Source: a virus
IMG/VR virus record: IMGVR_UViG_3300031746_000129
Coordinates: 1 to 27,832 of that record
Strand: one strand, 5' to 3'
DNA: 27,832 nt
In this document: positions 1 to 7,238 of the stretch, piece by piece
Position numbering within the stretch: position 1 is the stretch's first letter
How the letters are laid out: every line of letters starts with the position of its first letter
Made by a program: the position numbers and the translations under genes
The notes under the pieces: model-generated
The model's input: only the letters and a program-made list of their open reading frames with translations
Databases searched by the model: none
Told to the model about the DNA's origin: nothing

Positions 1-594
1 ATGTGGAGCAAGACGATTGAAGGATTCGGAAAGTTTGCAGAAGGAAAGGATGATGTCCTACTACTTATGCATACTGAGCCGAATCCAGAAACACCTGCAT
101 CAGAACCGAGAACAGATGCAGGATGGTCTATCTTGGATTTGCTCGTGAAGCACAAGCTTAATGGAAAGGCAAAGTTCACCATCACCAATCCCTCCGTCAC
201 TGGGAGATATCAGGTTGGGCCGAAGCAGATGAATGTCTACTACAACATGATGGATGTGTTCGGGTTCCTCACTGGAGGGGAAGGGTTTGGGCTTCCATCA
301 CTCGAGGCACAGTCAGCAGGTTCAGTCCTTGCGACAACGAACTACACGACAGGCCCGGAACTGTGCGGAGATCACGGCTATCTGGTTGATGTTGCTTCGA
401 AGTGGACAGGGAGCATCGGGATAGAATGGGCAATAGCGAATACCGACCACTATGCCAAAATCCTCGAGGAACTGTATTCCAACAAAGACAAGCTGAAGGA
501 AAAGCAGAAGCAGGCCCGAGCATTTGCAGTCGAGAACTACGACTGGGAAACGAAAGTCTGCCCGATGTGGGTGAAACTGCTCGAGAGTTTATGA
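1..594 (+). CDS. GT4-family glycosyltransferase, C-terminal domain (5' end cut by window)
   Basis: This is the nucleotide-sugar-binding C-terminal Rossmann domain of a retaining GT-B glycosyltransferase (GT4, Glycos_transf_1). The segment GGEGFGLPSLEAQSAG carries the family's E-x7-E motif (Glu94 and Glu102), followed by the usual helix and an ENYDWETKV-like end. Full enzymes are about 350-400 residues, so some 150-200 N-terminal residues should lie left of the window and the ATG at base 1 is probably internal. The enzyme would transfer a sugar from an activated donor at the cytoplasmic face of the membrane. The stop overlaps the Shine-Dalgarno of the next gene. With the epimerase at the other end of the window it suggests viral modification of surface glycans. 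The family call is firm; donor and acceptor are unknown. Confidence 0.88.
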   Translation: MWSKTIEGFGKFAEGKDDVLLLMHTEPNPETPASEPRTDAGWSILDLLVKHKLNGKAKFTITNPSVTGRYQVGPKQMNVYYNMMDVFGFLTGGEGFGLPSLEAQSAGSVLATTNYTTGPELCGDHGYLVDVASKWTGSIGIEWAIANTDHYAKILEELYSNKDKLKEKQKQARAFAVENYDWETKVCPMWVKLLESL

Positions 595-603
595 GGTGAT
601 TCG

Positions 604-753
604 ATGGGAAAAGGAGAAACAGACTACGTTGTGAGATACAATCAGATTGAGAGAACATTCGACACTTGGCTGAGAACTGTGAAGTTCTTGGCAGGAATCA
701 AGATAGGGGCAATCAAGGGAGAGATATCTATCACTAAGGTTAGGAGAAAATAA
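604..753 (+). CDS. small basic protein, 49 aa, unknown function
   Basis: The ATG at 604 sits three bases after a strong GAGGTGAT Shine-Dalgarno that overlaps the end of the glycosyltransferase gene, so the two are probably co-transcribed. The 49-residue product is rich in Lys/Arg, with a hydrophobic stretch in its second half (KFLAGIKIGAIKGEISITKV). I see no known domain. It ends just before the convergent leftward late block. The gene call rests on the ribosome binding site and tight spacing. Confidence 0.6.
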   Translation: MGKGETDYVVRYNQIERTFDTWLRTVKFLAGIKIGAIKGEISITKVRRK

Positions 754-769
754 AAAAAGAAAAAGAGAT
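747..769 (-). terminator. poly-T terminator of the leftward late block
   Basis: On the minus strand, directly after the last leftward gene, the sequence runs TCTTTTTCTTTTTTTATTTT. Clustered T-runs without a required hairpin are a usual archaeal transcription stop. It lies between convergent genes, where a stop is expected. Confidence 0.55.
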
Positions 770-772
770 TTC

Positions 773-1075
773 TCAGACTACTTTGAAGTAATCTGCGTGT
801 CCGTTTATTCCTATGCCTGCTGGCACAGCTTTCTTGCTTGGTGTCACTGTCGTCTTGAAGAATTCTTCGACAAAAGGCACGACTGCCTGTGTCCAGACCG
901 CATAGGAAGTAACGAGCAGTAAAGCAGCAAGTGCCTCTCCGCTCGGGGTTTTCCCAAAGGCGAACTCATAGACAACAGCGACTCCGTTGTTTGCGATGAC
1001 CACAGTGGCAGCGACTGTGACTGCTTTTGCCACGATGTGTTTCACAAGTTCCTTTATTTTTTCCATCATTTCCAT
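773..1075 (-). CDS. small two-helix membrane protein, holin-like
   Basis: The 100-residue product has a short charged amphipathic start (MEKIKELVKHIV) and two hydrophobic segments, at about residues 14-38 and 47-68, with a polar C-terminal tail. Size, two transmembrane helices and position as last gene of the late block beside a lipoprotein gene and a cysteine peptidase gene fit a holin or other virus-exit membrane protein. No family signature proves this. Its start overlaps the end of the lipoprotein gene by ten bases, so translation is probably coupled. A two-TM structural or superinfection-exclusion protein is an alternative. Confidence 0.6.
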   Translation of the reverse strand: MEMMEKIKELVKHIVAKAVTVAATVVIANNGVAVVYEFAFGKTPSGEALAALLLVTSYAVWTQAVVPFVEEFFKTTVTPSKKAVPAGIGINGHADYFKVV

Positions 1076-1602
1076 TCACTCACCCCATACCCCGCCGATA
1101 TGCGTGTCCCAATAAACTCTGGAATTGTCCAGTAGCAAGCGCACACATCGGGCAGAGAGTAGTCCGGTATTTGACAAACCGCAGGAGTATAATATTTTCC
1201 AAATCCATATTTCGTTCTTGTTTCCCAGTAGCAGGGATACTTGGTCAGGAACTGGTAGTCGGGCATGACATCAGCGCAAGTGAAACCATACTTTTTTGCA
1301 GGAGTGCAGTTGAAGAGGGGCCTGCTGCAGTTCTCCAGCTTTTTCAGTTCCGACCATAGCACAGAATTCTCGACGGAGAGATTTCTTATTCTTTCGACCA
1401 TTATTGCCCTTTCCGCTATGGTAGCAGACAGATTTACCTCAAGTGCCGTTAGGTTCGCTGTGAGGTTAGGGCAGTCCGGGCATGGAGTGGTCTCGGATTG
1501 GGGGTAGCTCGGGCAAAAGCAGCCCCCCATGCCCAGACTAAGCCCTAGCAGCACGAATATGCTTAGGCCCGAATTTCTCAACAAGTTTCCCAAAGGTAAC
1601 AC
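1066..1602 (-). CDS. cysteine-rich lipoprotein with coiled coil and many N-glycosylation sequons
   Basis: The N-terminus has a hydrophobic segment (about residues 13-26) ending in GMGGC, a lipobox-like site with Cys28 as the probable lipidated residue. Residues 45-95 form a heptad-like, probably coiled-coil stretch that carries six N-X-S/T sequons (NLT, NLT, NLS, NLS, NCS, NCT). The C-terminal half is rich in Cys, Tyr and Pro, suggesting a disulphide-stabilised extracellular domain. The protein is probably anchored on the outer face of the host membrane. Position beside a holin-like gene suggests a role in exit, entry or superinfection exclusion; that is inference. The start is GTG 1602 with AGAAGG four bases upstream, though TTG codons near 1584 could be used. 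It overlaps the homing endonuclease gene by 25 bases. Confidence 0.65.
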   Translation of the reverse strand: MLPLGNLLRNSGLSIFVLLGLSLGMGGCFCPSYPQSETTPCPDCPNLTANLTALEVNLSATIAERAIMVERIRNLSVENSVLWSELKKLENCSRPLFNCTPAKKYGFTCADVMPDYQFLTKYPCYWETRTKYGFGKYYTPAVCQIPDYSLPDVCACYWTIPEFIGTRISAGYGVSEWK

Positions 1603-2150
1603 CCTTCTATTTCATCTACCACCGTTTCAGCATTAAAAATTATCTCGTGTTCCCAATAACGCAGAACCAACCAGCCGTTTTTTTGTAATATTTCTGAAAC
1701 TTCTTTATCTCTCGGGATGCCATTAGGATAATTATGCCAGTAGTCCCCATCACAAAAAACTGCTATTTTTTGTTCAGGTAATATTATATCAACATTTGCC
1801 CCCAAAACAAATTTATTCGAAAGAAAATTTATTTCTCTCTTACTAAGTTCCGTTTTAACTAACCTTTCAATTTTTGTGTTCAAAAAGATTTTTTTAAGAC
1901 ATCTCCGTTTATCATATCCTTTTGTAAAGCCTAAGTTGTTTTTGATTGGTTTTCCTTTATTTGATATCGATATCTTTTGGCGAACTTCTAAAGGTCTAGG
2001 TTTTCCTTTTCTTGATTTCCCTATTTCTCTCATTCTATTAATATACTCAATTTTCTTTTCTGGATGTTTTTCAAAGAGATTTCTCATAATAAGACTAATC
2101 GGAAACTTATGACCTTTTATAAACCTTCCTGTTTCATCTCGATTTTCCAC
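1578..2150 (-). CDS. free-standing EDxHD (Vsr-like) homing endonuclease with NUMOD3-type DNA-binding motifs
   Basis: Residues 1-20 have the GRFIKGHKF motif common in phage endonucleases. Residues about 44-70 are two NUMOD3-like repeats (GKSRKGKPRPLEVRQKIS, then SNKGKPI). Residues about 93-165 are a Vsr/PD-(D/E)xK-type nuclease: TKIERLV (Glu95), NVDIILPEQ (Asp121), FCDGDYWHNYP (Asp134, His139), then GWLVLRYWEHEI. This order matches EDxHD homing endonucleases such as I-Bth0305I. The gene is clearly more AT-rich than its neighbours, a sign of recent arrival, and overlaps the genes on both sides. GTG 2150 is preferred because AAAGGTTGAT precedes it; TTG 2159 is possible. No intron or intein surrounds it, so it is free-standing. 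Confidence 0.85.
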   Translation of the reverse strand: MENRDETGRFIKGHKFPISLIMRNLFEKHPEKKIEYINRMREIGKSRKGKPRPLEVRQKISISNKGKPIKNNLGFTKGYDKRRCLKKIFLNTKIERLVKTELSKREINFLSNKFVLGANVDIILPEQKIAVFCDGDYWHNYPNGIPRDKEVSEILQKNGWLVLRYWEHEIIFNAETVVDEIEGCYLWETC

Positions 2151-3099
2151 GTTTATCAACCTTTATTTTTTCTACTAGCTTTCCGAATTCTATTCCAGAA
2201 CGAATTTTCCACATATATTTCGAGTTGAAGGCATAGTAAGAAGTGTATTCAGGGTGGCTTTCCAGTGTAGTTAGCGGAGCAGAATAATTGACGTATCTTT
2301 GAGTAGCTTCTATGAGCAGTTCTTTTGAGTCCTTAGATGGCTTGTAAGCTCCGTAGCAATGCCCCGTTTGTCCATACATCCCAAGATGAACCCTCGTTTT
2401 GTAGATAGGCACTCCGCACTTATCACAGAGAGATTTCCACAGGATTGCAAGGTCCTCACAATCTCCTTTCTTGAGAGCGATGGTTTCCTGTGGGAACTGC
2501 CAAAAGTCATTCCAGGGAGTTCCAAAATAATCGTCAGGCCGATAGATGGCTCCGAGCCCTGCGTCAGCGCCTATCCATGACCAACACGCTCCGACGATAT
2601 CCTTCTCAGTCTGCGGGTGGAAGCGGTTAAAGATTTGGGCTTTCGCTTCGTTCAGGAGGTAAGCATCCGAGAAGATGAACTCCTGCGGATACATGTCGAG
2701 GTAAGTCTTTTTGCTGTATTCGTCGAAGATATACCTCTTCTGATAATGCTCCTGCGTCTTCGGATAATCGCTATCGAACAGGTTTGAGTCTGTGCTCATG
2801 CACTGTGAAAGCTGCCCGGTGATGTCGTTTATCTGCAAGTCTTTTGCCTTATTGGAGTCCTGAAGTTGAGCGACCAACTGGTTCAACTGATTGCTCGTGT
2901 TGGCGCATGAGTCGCTCAGGTTCTGATAGTAAATGAGTTTCTTCGAGAGTTCCGTTTTGTCGAGATTGGTGTTGGCTAAGATGGCTTGCAGGCTGTCCTT
3001 TTCCATTCGGAGCTTGATAAGATTGTCGGAAAGACTGTTGGCGAATTCTATTTCTTGGGAGCAGATTGTGCTCTTGAGTTGTTTTAGACACATGTTCAC
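2134..3099 (-). CDS. transglutaminase-like cysteine peptidase with N-terminal coiled coil
   Basis: Residues about 14-100 are a long coiled coil. Residues about 150-275 resemble the transglutaminase-like cysteine peptidase fold: KKGDCEDLAILWKSLC gives nucleophile Cys214, TGHCYGAY gives His247, and LLIEAT gives Glu264 at the place of the usual Asp. Pseudomurein endopeptidases of methanogen viruses (C71) share this superfamily, so cleavage of a host envelope peptide during entry or exit is plausible, but the substrate is not shown. No signal peptide is visible. The GTG start at 3099 overlaps the stop of the upstream gene (GTGA); ATG 3093 is an alternative. It lies between a small tail-end gene and the exit-type genes. 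Confidence 0.75.
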   Translation of the reverse strand: MNMCLKQLKSTICSQEIEFANSLSDNLIKLRMEKDSLQAILANTNLDKTELSKKLIYYQNLSDSCANTSNQLNQLVAQLQDSNKAKDLQINDITGQLSQCMSTDSNLFDSDYPKTQEHYQKRYIFDEYSKKTYLDMYPQEFIFSDAYLLNEAKAQIFNRFHPQTEKDIVGACWSWIGADAGLGAIYRPDDYFGTPWNDFWQFPQETIALKKGDCEDLAILWKSLCDKCGVPIYKTRVHLGMYGQTGHCYGAYKPSKDSKELLIEATQRYVNYSAPLTTLESHPEYTSYYAFNSKYMWKIRSGIEFGKLVEKIKVDKRGKSR

Positions 3100-3287
3100 A
3101 CAAGCTCCGGAGATGGCGATACAACTCTTACGAGAGTTTCTAATTCCACATCTACTTCTGGTTGAGTTAAAGTTTCCTTCGTTATAGCAGCTTTCGTTGT
3201 GGCACTAACCACCGTGTCATCCGCAGTAATGAAACCATGTTTGACGGCGATTGCCTTCACTAAATCTTCCATGCTATACTCACTCAT
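3096..3287 (-). CDS. small protein, 63 aa, unknown function
   Basis: The ATG at 3287 follows AGAGGTGAT with three bases of spacing, one of the clearest ribosome binding sites in the window. The product starts with a short amphipathic helix (MEDLVKAIAVKHGF) and continues as a Thr/Val/Glu-rich segment with no domain I recognise. It sits between the lectin-like fibre gene and the cysteine peptidase gene, with a GTGA overlap to the latter, so it is co-translated with the late tail/exit genes. It could be a small virion component. Confidence 0.65.
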   Translation of the reverse strand: MSEYSMEDLVKAIAVKHGFITADDTVVSATTKAAITKETLTQPEVDVELETLVRVVSPSPELV

Positions 3288-3297
3288 ACGATCACCT

Positions 3298-4434
3298 CTA
3301 TTGCCTCATGATGTATCCGATGTTCCTAAGCAAGGGATATCCAAAATTTGTTCCAGTGTTGTCGTTTGTGCAGACTATTTTGCACTTTCCACGATAATCA
3401 GTAGCATCAAAAGTGTAGAGAAAAGGATATGTGGAAGTGTCGCTTGTCGCCAAATTTGCACTGTCACCATAAGTTTTTGTCACATAAGCTGCCCCGTTAT
3501 CATCTGAAAAAGATGGGGCTGCGCTGACAACTGCACTTGCAAATGGGGCGTAGATACTAGAAACCAAAGACACTGTTCTGATGTTTTTGGTTCCAGTGGT
3601 GTTCGATACCGCAAAGATTATGTCAGAAGTGCTTCCCAATCCGCTTGATAAGTCATAAATCCTAAAGTTTGTTGGAGACGAATAAGAAGCTATGCAAGTT
3701 CCTAAACAACGAACATACCAGGTTGCCGCAATTCCAGCGATACTGACTGAACCATAATAAGTTCCATTTGTATAAACATAAGCAGTTGTTCCGCTTATCC
3801 AAACATCACAGACATAAGAAGCCGTGTTTCCTCCTCCTGTTCCCGTAACTGTAACTAAATCTACTTGGCTTCCTCCTGCACCAGTTACGCTAGACAATTG
3901 CAGTTTGAATGTTGCCGCAACATCTCCCACAAAGAAATAAACAGGTATTCTGAAGTATGTGATACTGCTACCACCAGTTCCCCAATTAGTTTTAGAAGTA
4001 ACTCTACCAACTGAACCTGCTCCTGTGATATTTGCAACTATCGCCCCATATCCAGAAGACTCTGTTATAGACCCCCCAGTTGTAGAAGTATCCCACTTTA
4101 CTCCATCCAAAGACCCGTCATCACAGTCATCGAAAACATTAGAGCAAGGAGGGGCCAAGTAATTCAGATTACAGTTTTTCCAGTCATAGACCGATTTGTT
4201 TGTATTCGTGTTATCAACATAAGTCAGAGTTTTAGCTGCAGAGGCTCCATACATATCCTCAGTAAAAGCAATGACTATCGTATTGTTTGAAACAGTCCCA
4301 TTGGTTAATGCTCCATGACTTGCCAAGTAAATAGAATTTTTCAACGTTAGACCAACTAAATCCATCTCAGCCTCATCCATTCCGTAAGGTTGGAGCACAT
4401 CTCCAGCTACATGAACTGTTCCTTCTCTTGCCAT
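3298..4434 (-). CDS. tail fibre / receptor-binding-type protein with lectin-like domain
   Basis: The 378-residue product has low charge and is rich in Gly, Ser, Thr and Tyr, as expected of viral fibres. Residues from about 100 carry DDCDDGSLDGVKWDTST, the opening of many concanavalin-A-like beta-sandwich domains (compare FDDFNDGSLDxxxW), followed by alternating beta-strand-like segments to about residue 280. The N-terminal 90 residues may attach it to the tail. It lies directly after the baseplate-type genes, the usual place of receptor-binding proteins. GGTGAT precedes the ATG by four bases. Binding to host surface glycans is inferred from fold and position. Confidence 0.6.
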   Translation of the reverse strand: MAREGTVHVAGDVLQPYGMDEAEMDLVGLTLKNSIYLASHGALTNGTVSNNTIVIAFTEDMYGASAAKTLTYVDNTNTNKSVYDWKNCNLNYLAPPCSNVFDDCDDGSLDGVKWDTSTTGGSITESSGYGAIVANITGAGSVGRVTSKTNWGTGGSSITYFRIPVYFFVGDVAATFKLQLSSVTGAGGSQVDLVTVTGTGGGNTASYVCDVWISGTTAYVYTNGTYYGSVSIAGIAATWYVRCLGTCIASYSSPTNFRIYDLSSGLGSTSDIIFAVSNTTGTKNIRTVSLVSSIYAPFASAVVSAAPSFSDDNGAAYVTKTYGDSANLATSDTSTYPFLYTFDATDYRGKCKIVCTNDNTGTNFGYPLLRNIGYIMRQ

Positions 4435-4439
4435 TCAAA

Positions 4440-4787
4440 TCACCCGTTATTCACCGTCAACGTGACGACGAAGTCTATTTCAAACGTGCTGTTTTTCGTT
4501 ATGCTCGTTATGATGTTCCGGCTCCCCATCGTTCCTGCAGAGACTGCTGTGTATAATCCAACTTCAGTGAAGGAACTACCATTCCCAACAGCAGAGGACA
4601 TCACGAATTCCATGTCGACCTTTTTATCAACGCTCGAATCAGATGAGGTTTTAGCAAGACGAAGGATTTCAGCGCCTAAAGCTGAATCAGCTTCTGTCTC
4701 GGCGGTAGTTCCTGACCCGCAAGCAAGATGCGTGAATGCTGTATTGAATGCAGTTCTTATCGAGTTCAATCCACCAATTACGAGCAT
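4440..4787 (-). CDS. small tail-appendage protein
   Basis: The product has the pattern GSGTTAETEADSALGAEI..., then a strand-rich part ending in SFTEVGLY, which recurs in short tail-fibre-associated proteins of many tailed phages (GTTAPxxxDTALGxE ... EVGLF). It precedes the lectin-like fibre gene and follows the baseplate genes, so a structural or fibre-attachment role fits. GGTGAG lies three bases before the ATG at 4787. The precise role is not known. Confidence 0.6.
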   Translation of the reverse strand: MLVIGGLNSIRTAFNTAFTHLACGSGTTAETEADSALGAEILRLAKTSSDSSVDKKVDMEFVMSSAVGNGSSFTEVGLYTAVSAGTMGSRNIITSITKNSTFEIDFVVTLTVNNG

Positions 4788-4796
4788 GTTCTCACC

Positions 4797-5072
4797 TCAA
4801 TAAACGTCAGTAGTTACCGTTGTCCATGCACTGCGATAATCCCCCAACAACGGCTGAGGGGACTGGGTTCCGAGTTTTCCATTCACTGTGTGGCCAAGCA
4901 CGAAGGAATTGTTGATGGCTCTAGTCTTCGTCACTATCTGGGTTATCTTGATTTCCGACGGCAGGGGAAGAAGATAAAGATAAGTTATGACATCCCCTAG
5001 CGGAGCGCTTAGTTGGACATTCGTGTCCTGCTGATTTTGAAGTGCTTTTCCAAGCACGTCTCCGTCTGCCAT
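4797..5072 (-). CDS. small tail/baseplate-region protein, unknown function
   Basis: From ATG 5072 the product is 91 residues (MADGDVLGKALQNQQDTNVQLSA...), beta-rich and low in charge, like neighbouring virion proteins. This start is chosen because GGTGTGAT lies directly upstream and it falls just after the stop of the upstream hub-like gene. An in-frame ATG at 5129 would give 110 residues but needs a 55-base overlap and has a weak ribosome binding site. No family recognised. Confidence 0.6.
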   Translation of the reverse strand: MADGDVLGKALQNQQDTNVQLSAPLGDVITYLYLLPLPSEIKITQIVTKTRAINNSFVLGHTVNGKLGTQSPQPLLGDYRSAWTTVTTDVY

Positions 5073-5074
5073 AA

Positions 5075-6445
5075 TCACACCGCCGAAGCAGTCTGGATAT
5101 CCTGTTCCATTTCCAAAGATGTCTGCCATCCGTCTTTCCCGATTGAATGGGCAACTGTTTTCAATCGAAGCAGAATTGATTTGTCCGGGGATATCGTGTA
5201 GCCCATCGAAGGCACTATCAGTTTTATCAGTTGTCCTTGCGTGTATTTAAGGGTTCCTTTAGCTAGGTCAGCATTCGCTCGGTATTGTGCTTTACCATTT
5301 TGACGGATAAGCTCGCGGCCATCCCGCTTTGCTTCATACTTTGCTTCCTTCCTGATTGCTGCTCGAAACTGGGTATTGTTCGTGCAGGTAACAGTCGAAC
5401 CTGCTGTGAAGACTGGGGCATCTGGGTCGTTCTCAAGAGCAGTGAAGTGAGTCGTATAGTTGTAGGCCGTCGGATATGCTGAGTCAGTTGTGAAGTTTCC
5501 AGAGTTGAACTGGCGCTCCTTTGCCATCAGGTCTTCTCCCTTTTGGTATTGTAGATACTTCCAGCGAGTTCCAATCTTCCCTGCGCTTTCTGCGTCGATT
5601 GCCCAAGTGTAAATCCCAACTCCTTCCGGGTCCTTCCCACAGTGGATGATTGCAGCGTTGAAAGCATCAAAGACACCCTTCTCGAGCTTTAATCTCGTGT
5701 AGTCATATCCCTCGATAATCATGTCATAGGTTCCAACTGTCGAGGTCTTTTTCTGCCAAACAAGATAGTTCTTTCCGTCAACATCTGTTCGGATGTAGTA
5801 ATAGAAATCGCCAACTCCTGTCTGGGCTTCAGTTGAGAGTTCTTTTATCTGTTGATAGACTGGCCGGTATGCAGAACCGTAACTGATGGTCTTGAAACCA
5901 CTTGTAGGATTTGAAGCATCCCAATAGACCTTTCTGTAGTTTCCAGCCAAAGTAGCCGAATTTAATCCATTCATCCTATCTAATTGAGCTTGGATAATGT
6001 CAGGAGATGTATGTTGAGAATCTGTCATGAGATAAGTTGCAGGAAGAACAACCCGGAGCAGTTCTTCAGCAACGTTGGCTCCAGTCAATACGAGTGATCT
6101 CCCACCACTTCCTGATTCGTATGTCCACTCTCGAATTACTCCATCGAACATGAACTTGCTGTCAAAAGAGGATGGTTCCGGGCCATTCCAAACGTAAATC
6201 CTTATTCTGTCATCAATCCCAAAGTAGTCACTTCCATCTGTGTTCATCCTATATTTCGAGCGAAGTGTGGAGGTTCTATCGTCTTTACATTTCAATCGAA
6301 GTGTGAATGTATCATTTTTTGTTTCTATTCCTGCATTAGACGAAACATCAACAGCGTCACTGATGTCAGTTGAATCAGCATCCCAAACTCCGCTAGAGCC
6401 CTTCTTGAACCACTGAACACGAAACTGCGGAAGGTCGTTTCTCAT
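5075..6445 (-). CDS. tail hub / baseplate-type protein
   Basis: This 456-residue protein follows the tape measure and a distal tail protein, the place where siphoviruses encode tail-hub proteins. Its N-terminal half alternates strands typical of hub domains (VQWFKKGSSG, TFTLRLKCKD, GIDDRIRIYVWNG, FDGVIREWTYESG). The middle has a YYYIRTDVDGKNYLVWQKK hairpin, and the C-terminal part includes KRDGRELIRQNGKAQYRANADLAKGTLKYTQGQLIKL, similar in layout to XkdQ/gp27-like hubs. I infer hub function from order and strand pattern rather than from a decisive motif. It overlaps the preceding gene by four bases. Confidence 0.6.
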   Translation of the reverse strand: MRNDLPQFRVQWFKKGSSGVWDADSTDISDAVDVSSNAGIETKNDTFTLRLKCKDDRTSTLRSKYRMNTDGSDYFGIDDRIRIYVWNGPEPSSFDSKFMFDGVIREWTYESGSGGRSLVLTGANVAEELLRVVLPATYLMTDSQHTSPDIIQAQLDRMNGLNSATLAGNYRKVYWDASNPTSGFKTISYGSAYRPVYQQIKELSTEAQTGVGDFYYYIRTDVDGKNYLVWQKKTSTVGTYDMIIEGYDYTRLKLEKGVFDAFNAAIIHCGKDPEGVGIYTWAIDAESAGKIGTRWKYLQYQKGEDLMAKERQFNSGNFTTDSAYPTAYNYTTHFTALENDPDAPVFTAGSTVTCTNNTQFRAAIRKEAKYEAKRDGRELIRQNGKAQYRANADLAKGTLKYTQGQLIKLIVPSMGYTISPDKSILLRLKTVAHSIGKDGWQTSLEMEQDIQTASAV

Positions 6446-7230
6446 ATTCTCGTCTCAACAAGGCTAAGCTTTCCTTTGACAACTTCTCCGTAGTTGTCGG
6501 ACATAACATCACGCTCGAACTGGGCTTGCAGAACTTTCACCGGGAGGCCATTCGAGGTATAGACCTTCGGATTCGTTGTGTGGATTATCTCAGTGTTGTT
6601 AATGAGTGTGTTTATCGGAGTTGTCACTGTAGTTGTTGGGCCAAGATAATCTTTTAGGAAGTAAGTGTTCGGAACCATGAGCAAGTCCCATAAGATTTTG
6701 AAGGTGAGACCAACTACGACGTTTCCATTCACCGTCTCCTGTGCGAGAGGATTGTAAAGCTTGAGAGCGAAGTCGATGTCAATCTTCGGATTATTCAAGC
6801 CAGTGTATTGAACTCTCTCTTTTCTGTCGTTGAATGTTGTATTCGGAGCTAGTATTTGATAGTCTCCGGCTGCAGGAGTTGTTCCTGAATTCAGAGTCAA
6901 AACAGTTGCCGTATTGCTTGCGATTGAAGTATGTGTGGTTCCAACGGAGTCTTTCAATTTGTAGTATGCCCATTGATTAGTAATCCAATTCTTAGAACTA
7001 TCTGTGAGGGAATTAAATGCCGTTGCAGTTGAAGTTCCATCTTCAGCGACCGAACTCGCTTCGATAACCTTGGGGTATGCAGTCCGTTGGTCTACGACAT
7101 TCCCAAATCCGAATGAGATGTTTGTGGCCTGCAGGTTGATGAAGTTTCCACTTGCGACCTTGTAGTTTGAGCCTCCAACATCAATTCCATAAACGTCTCG
7201 AAGCGTTATCACATATACGTCTGTTGTCAT
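6442..7230 (-). CDS. distal tail protein carrying an inserted beta module
   Basis: The gene lies between the tape measure and the hub-like gene, the position of distal tail proteins. The start is well supported by GGTGAT three bases before ATG 7230. Residues about 64-128 form a self-contained module (SLTDSSKNWITNQW ... SNTATVLTL ... TPAAGDYQIL) that also occurs in the head-tail connector of this virus. The flanking parts (residues 1-60 and 130-262) look like one domain interrupted by the module. Function is inferred from position. Confidence 0.6.
   Translation of the reverse strand: MTTDVYVITLRDVYGIDVGGSNYKVASGNFINLQATNISFGFGNVVDQRTAYPKVIEASSVAEDGTSTATAFNSLTDSSKNWITNQWAYYKLKDSVGTTHTSIASNTATVLTLNSGTTPAAGDYQILAPNTTFNDRKERVQYTGLNNPKIDIDFALKLYNPLAQETVNGNVVVGLTFKILWDLLMVPNTYFLKDYLGPTTTVTTPINTLINNTEIIHTTNPKVYTSNGLPVKVLQAQFERDVMSDNYGEVVKGKLSLVETRI
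6847..7041 (-). repeat. shared beta module, tail-protein copy
   Basis: This segment encodes residues about 64-128 of the distal tail protein. It shares with the connector copy at 11447-11632 the pattern LTDxxKxW-xxNQW-...-SNTATxLTL-...-TPAAGxYxIL at the same spacing. The similarity is at protein level; the DNA is diverged. Confidence 0.75.
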
Positions 7231-7238
7231 TCAATCAC

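Noticed and set aside
2112-2124. TATA-like TTTATAAAAG on the minus strand inside the homing endonuclease gene
   Set aside because: Such words are expected by chance in this AT-rich gene, and no start codon lies at a useful distance.
1578-2159. Group I intron or intein around the homing endonuclease
   Set aside because: The gene interrupts no reading frame: peptidase and lipoprotein genes are separate and complete, and no splice motifs are seen.
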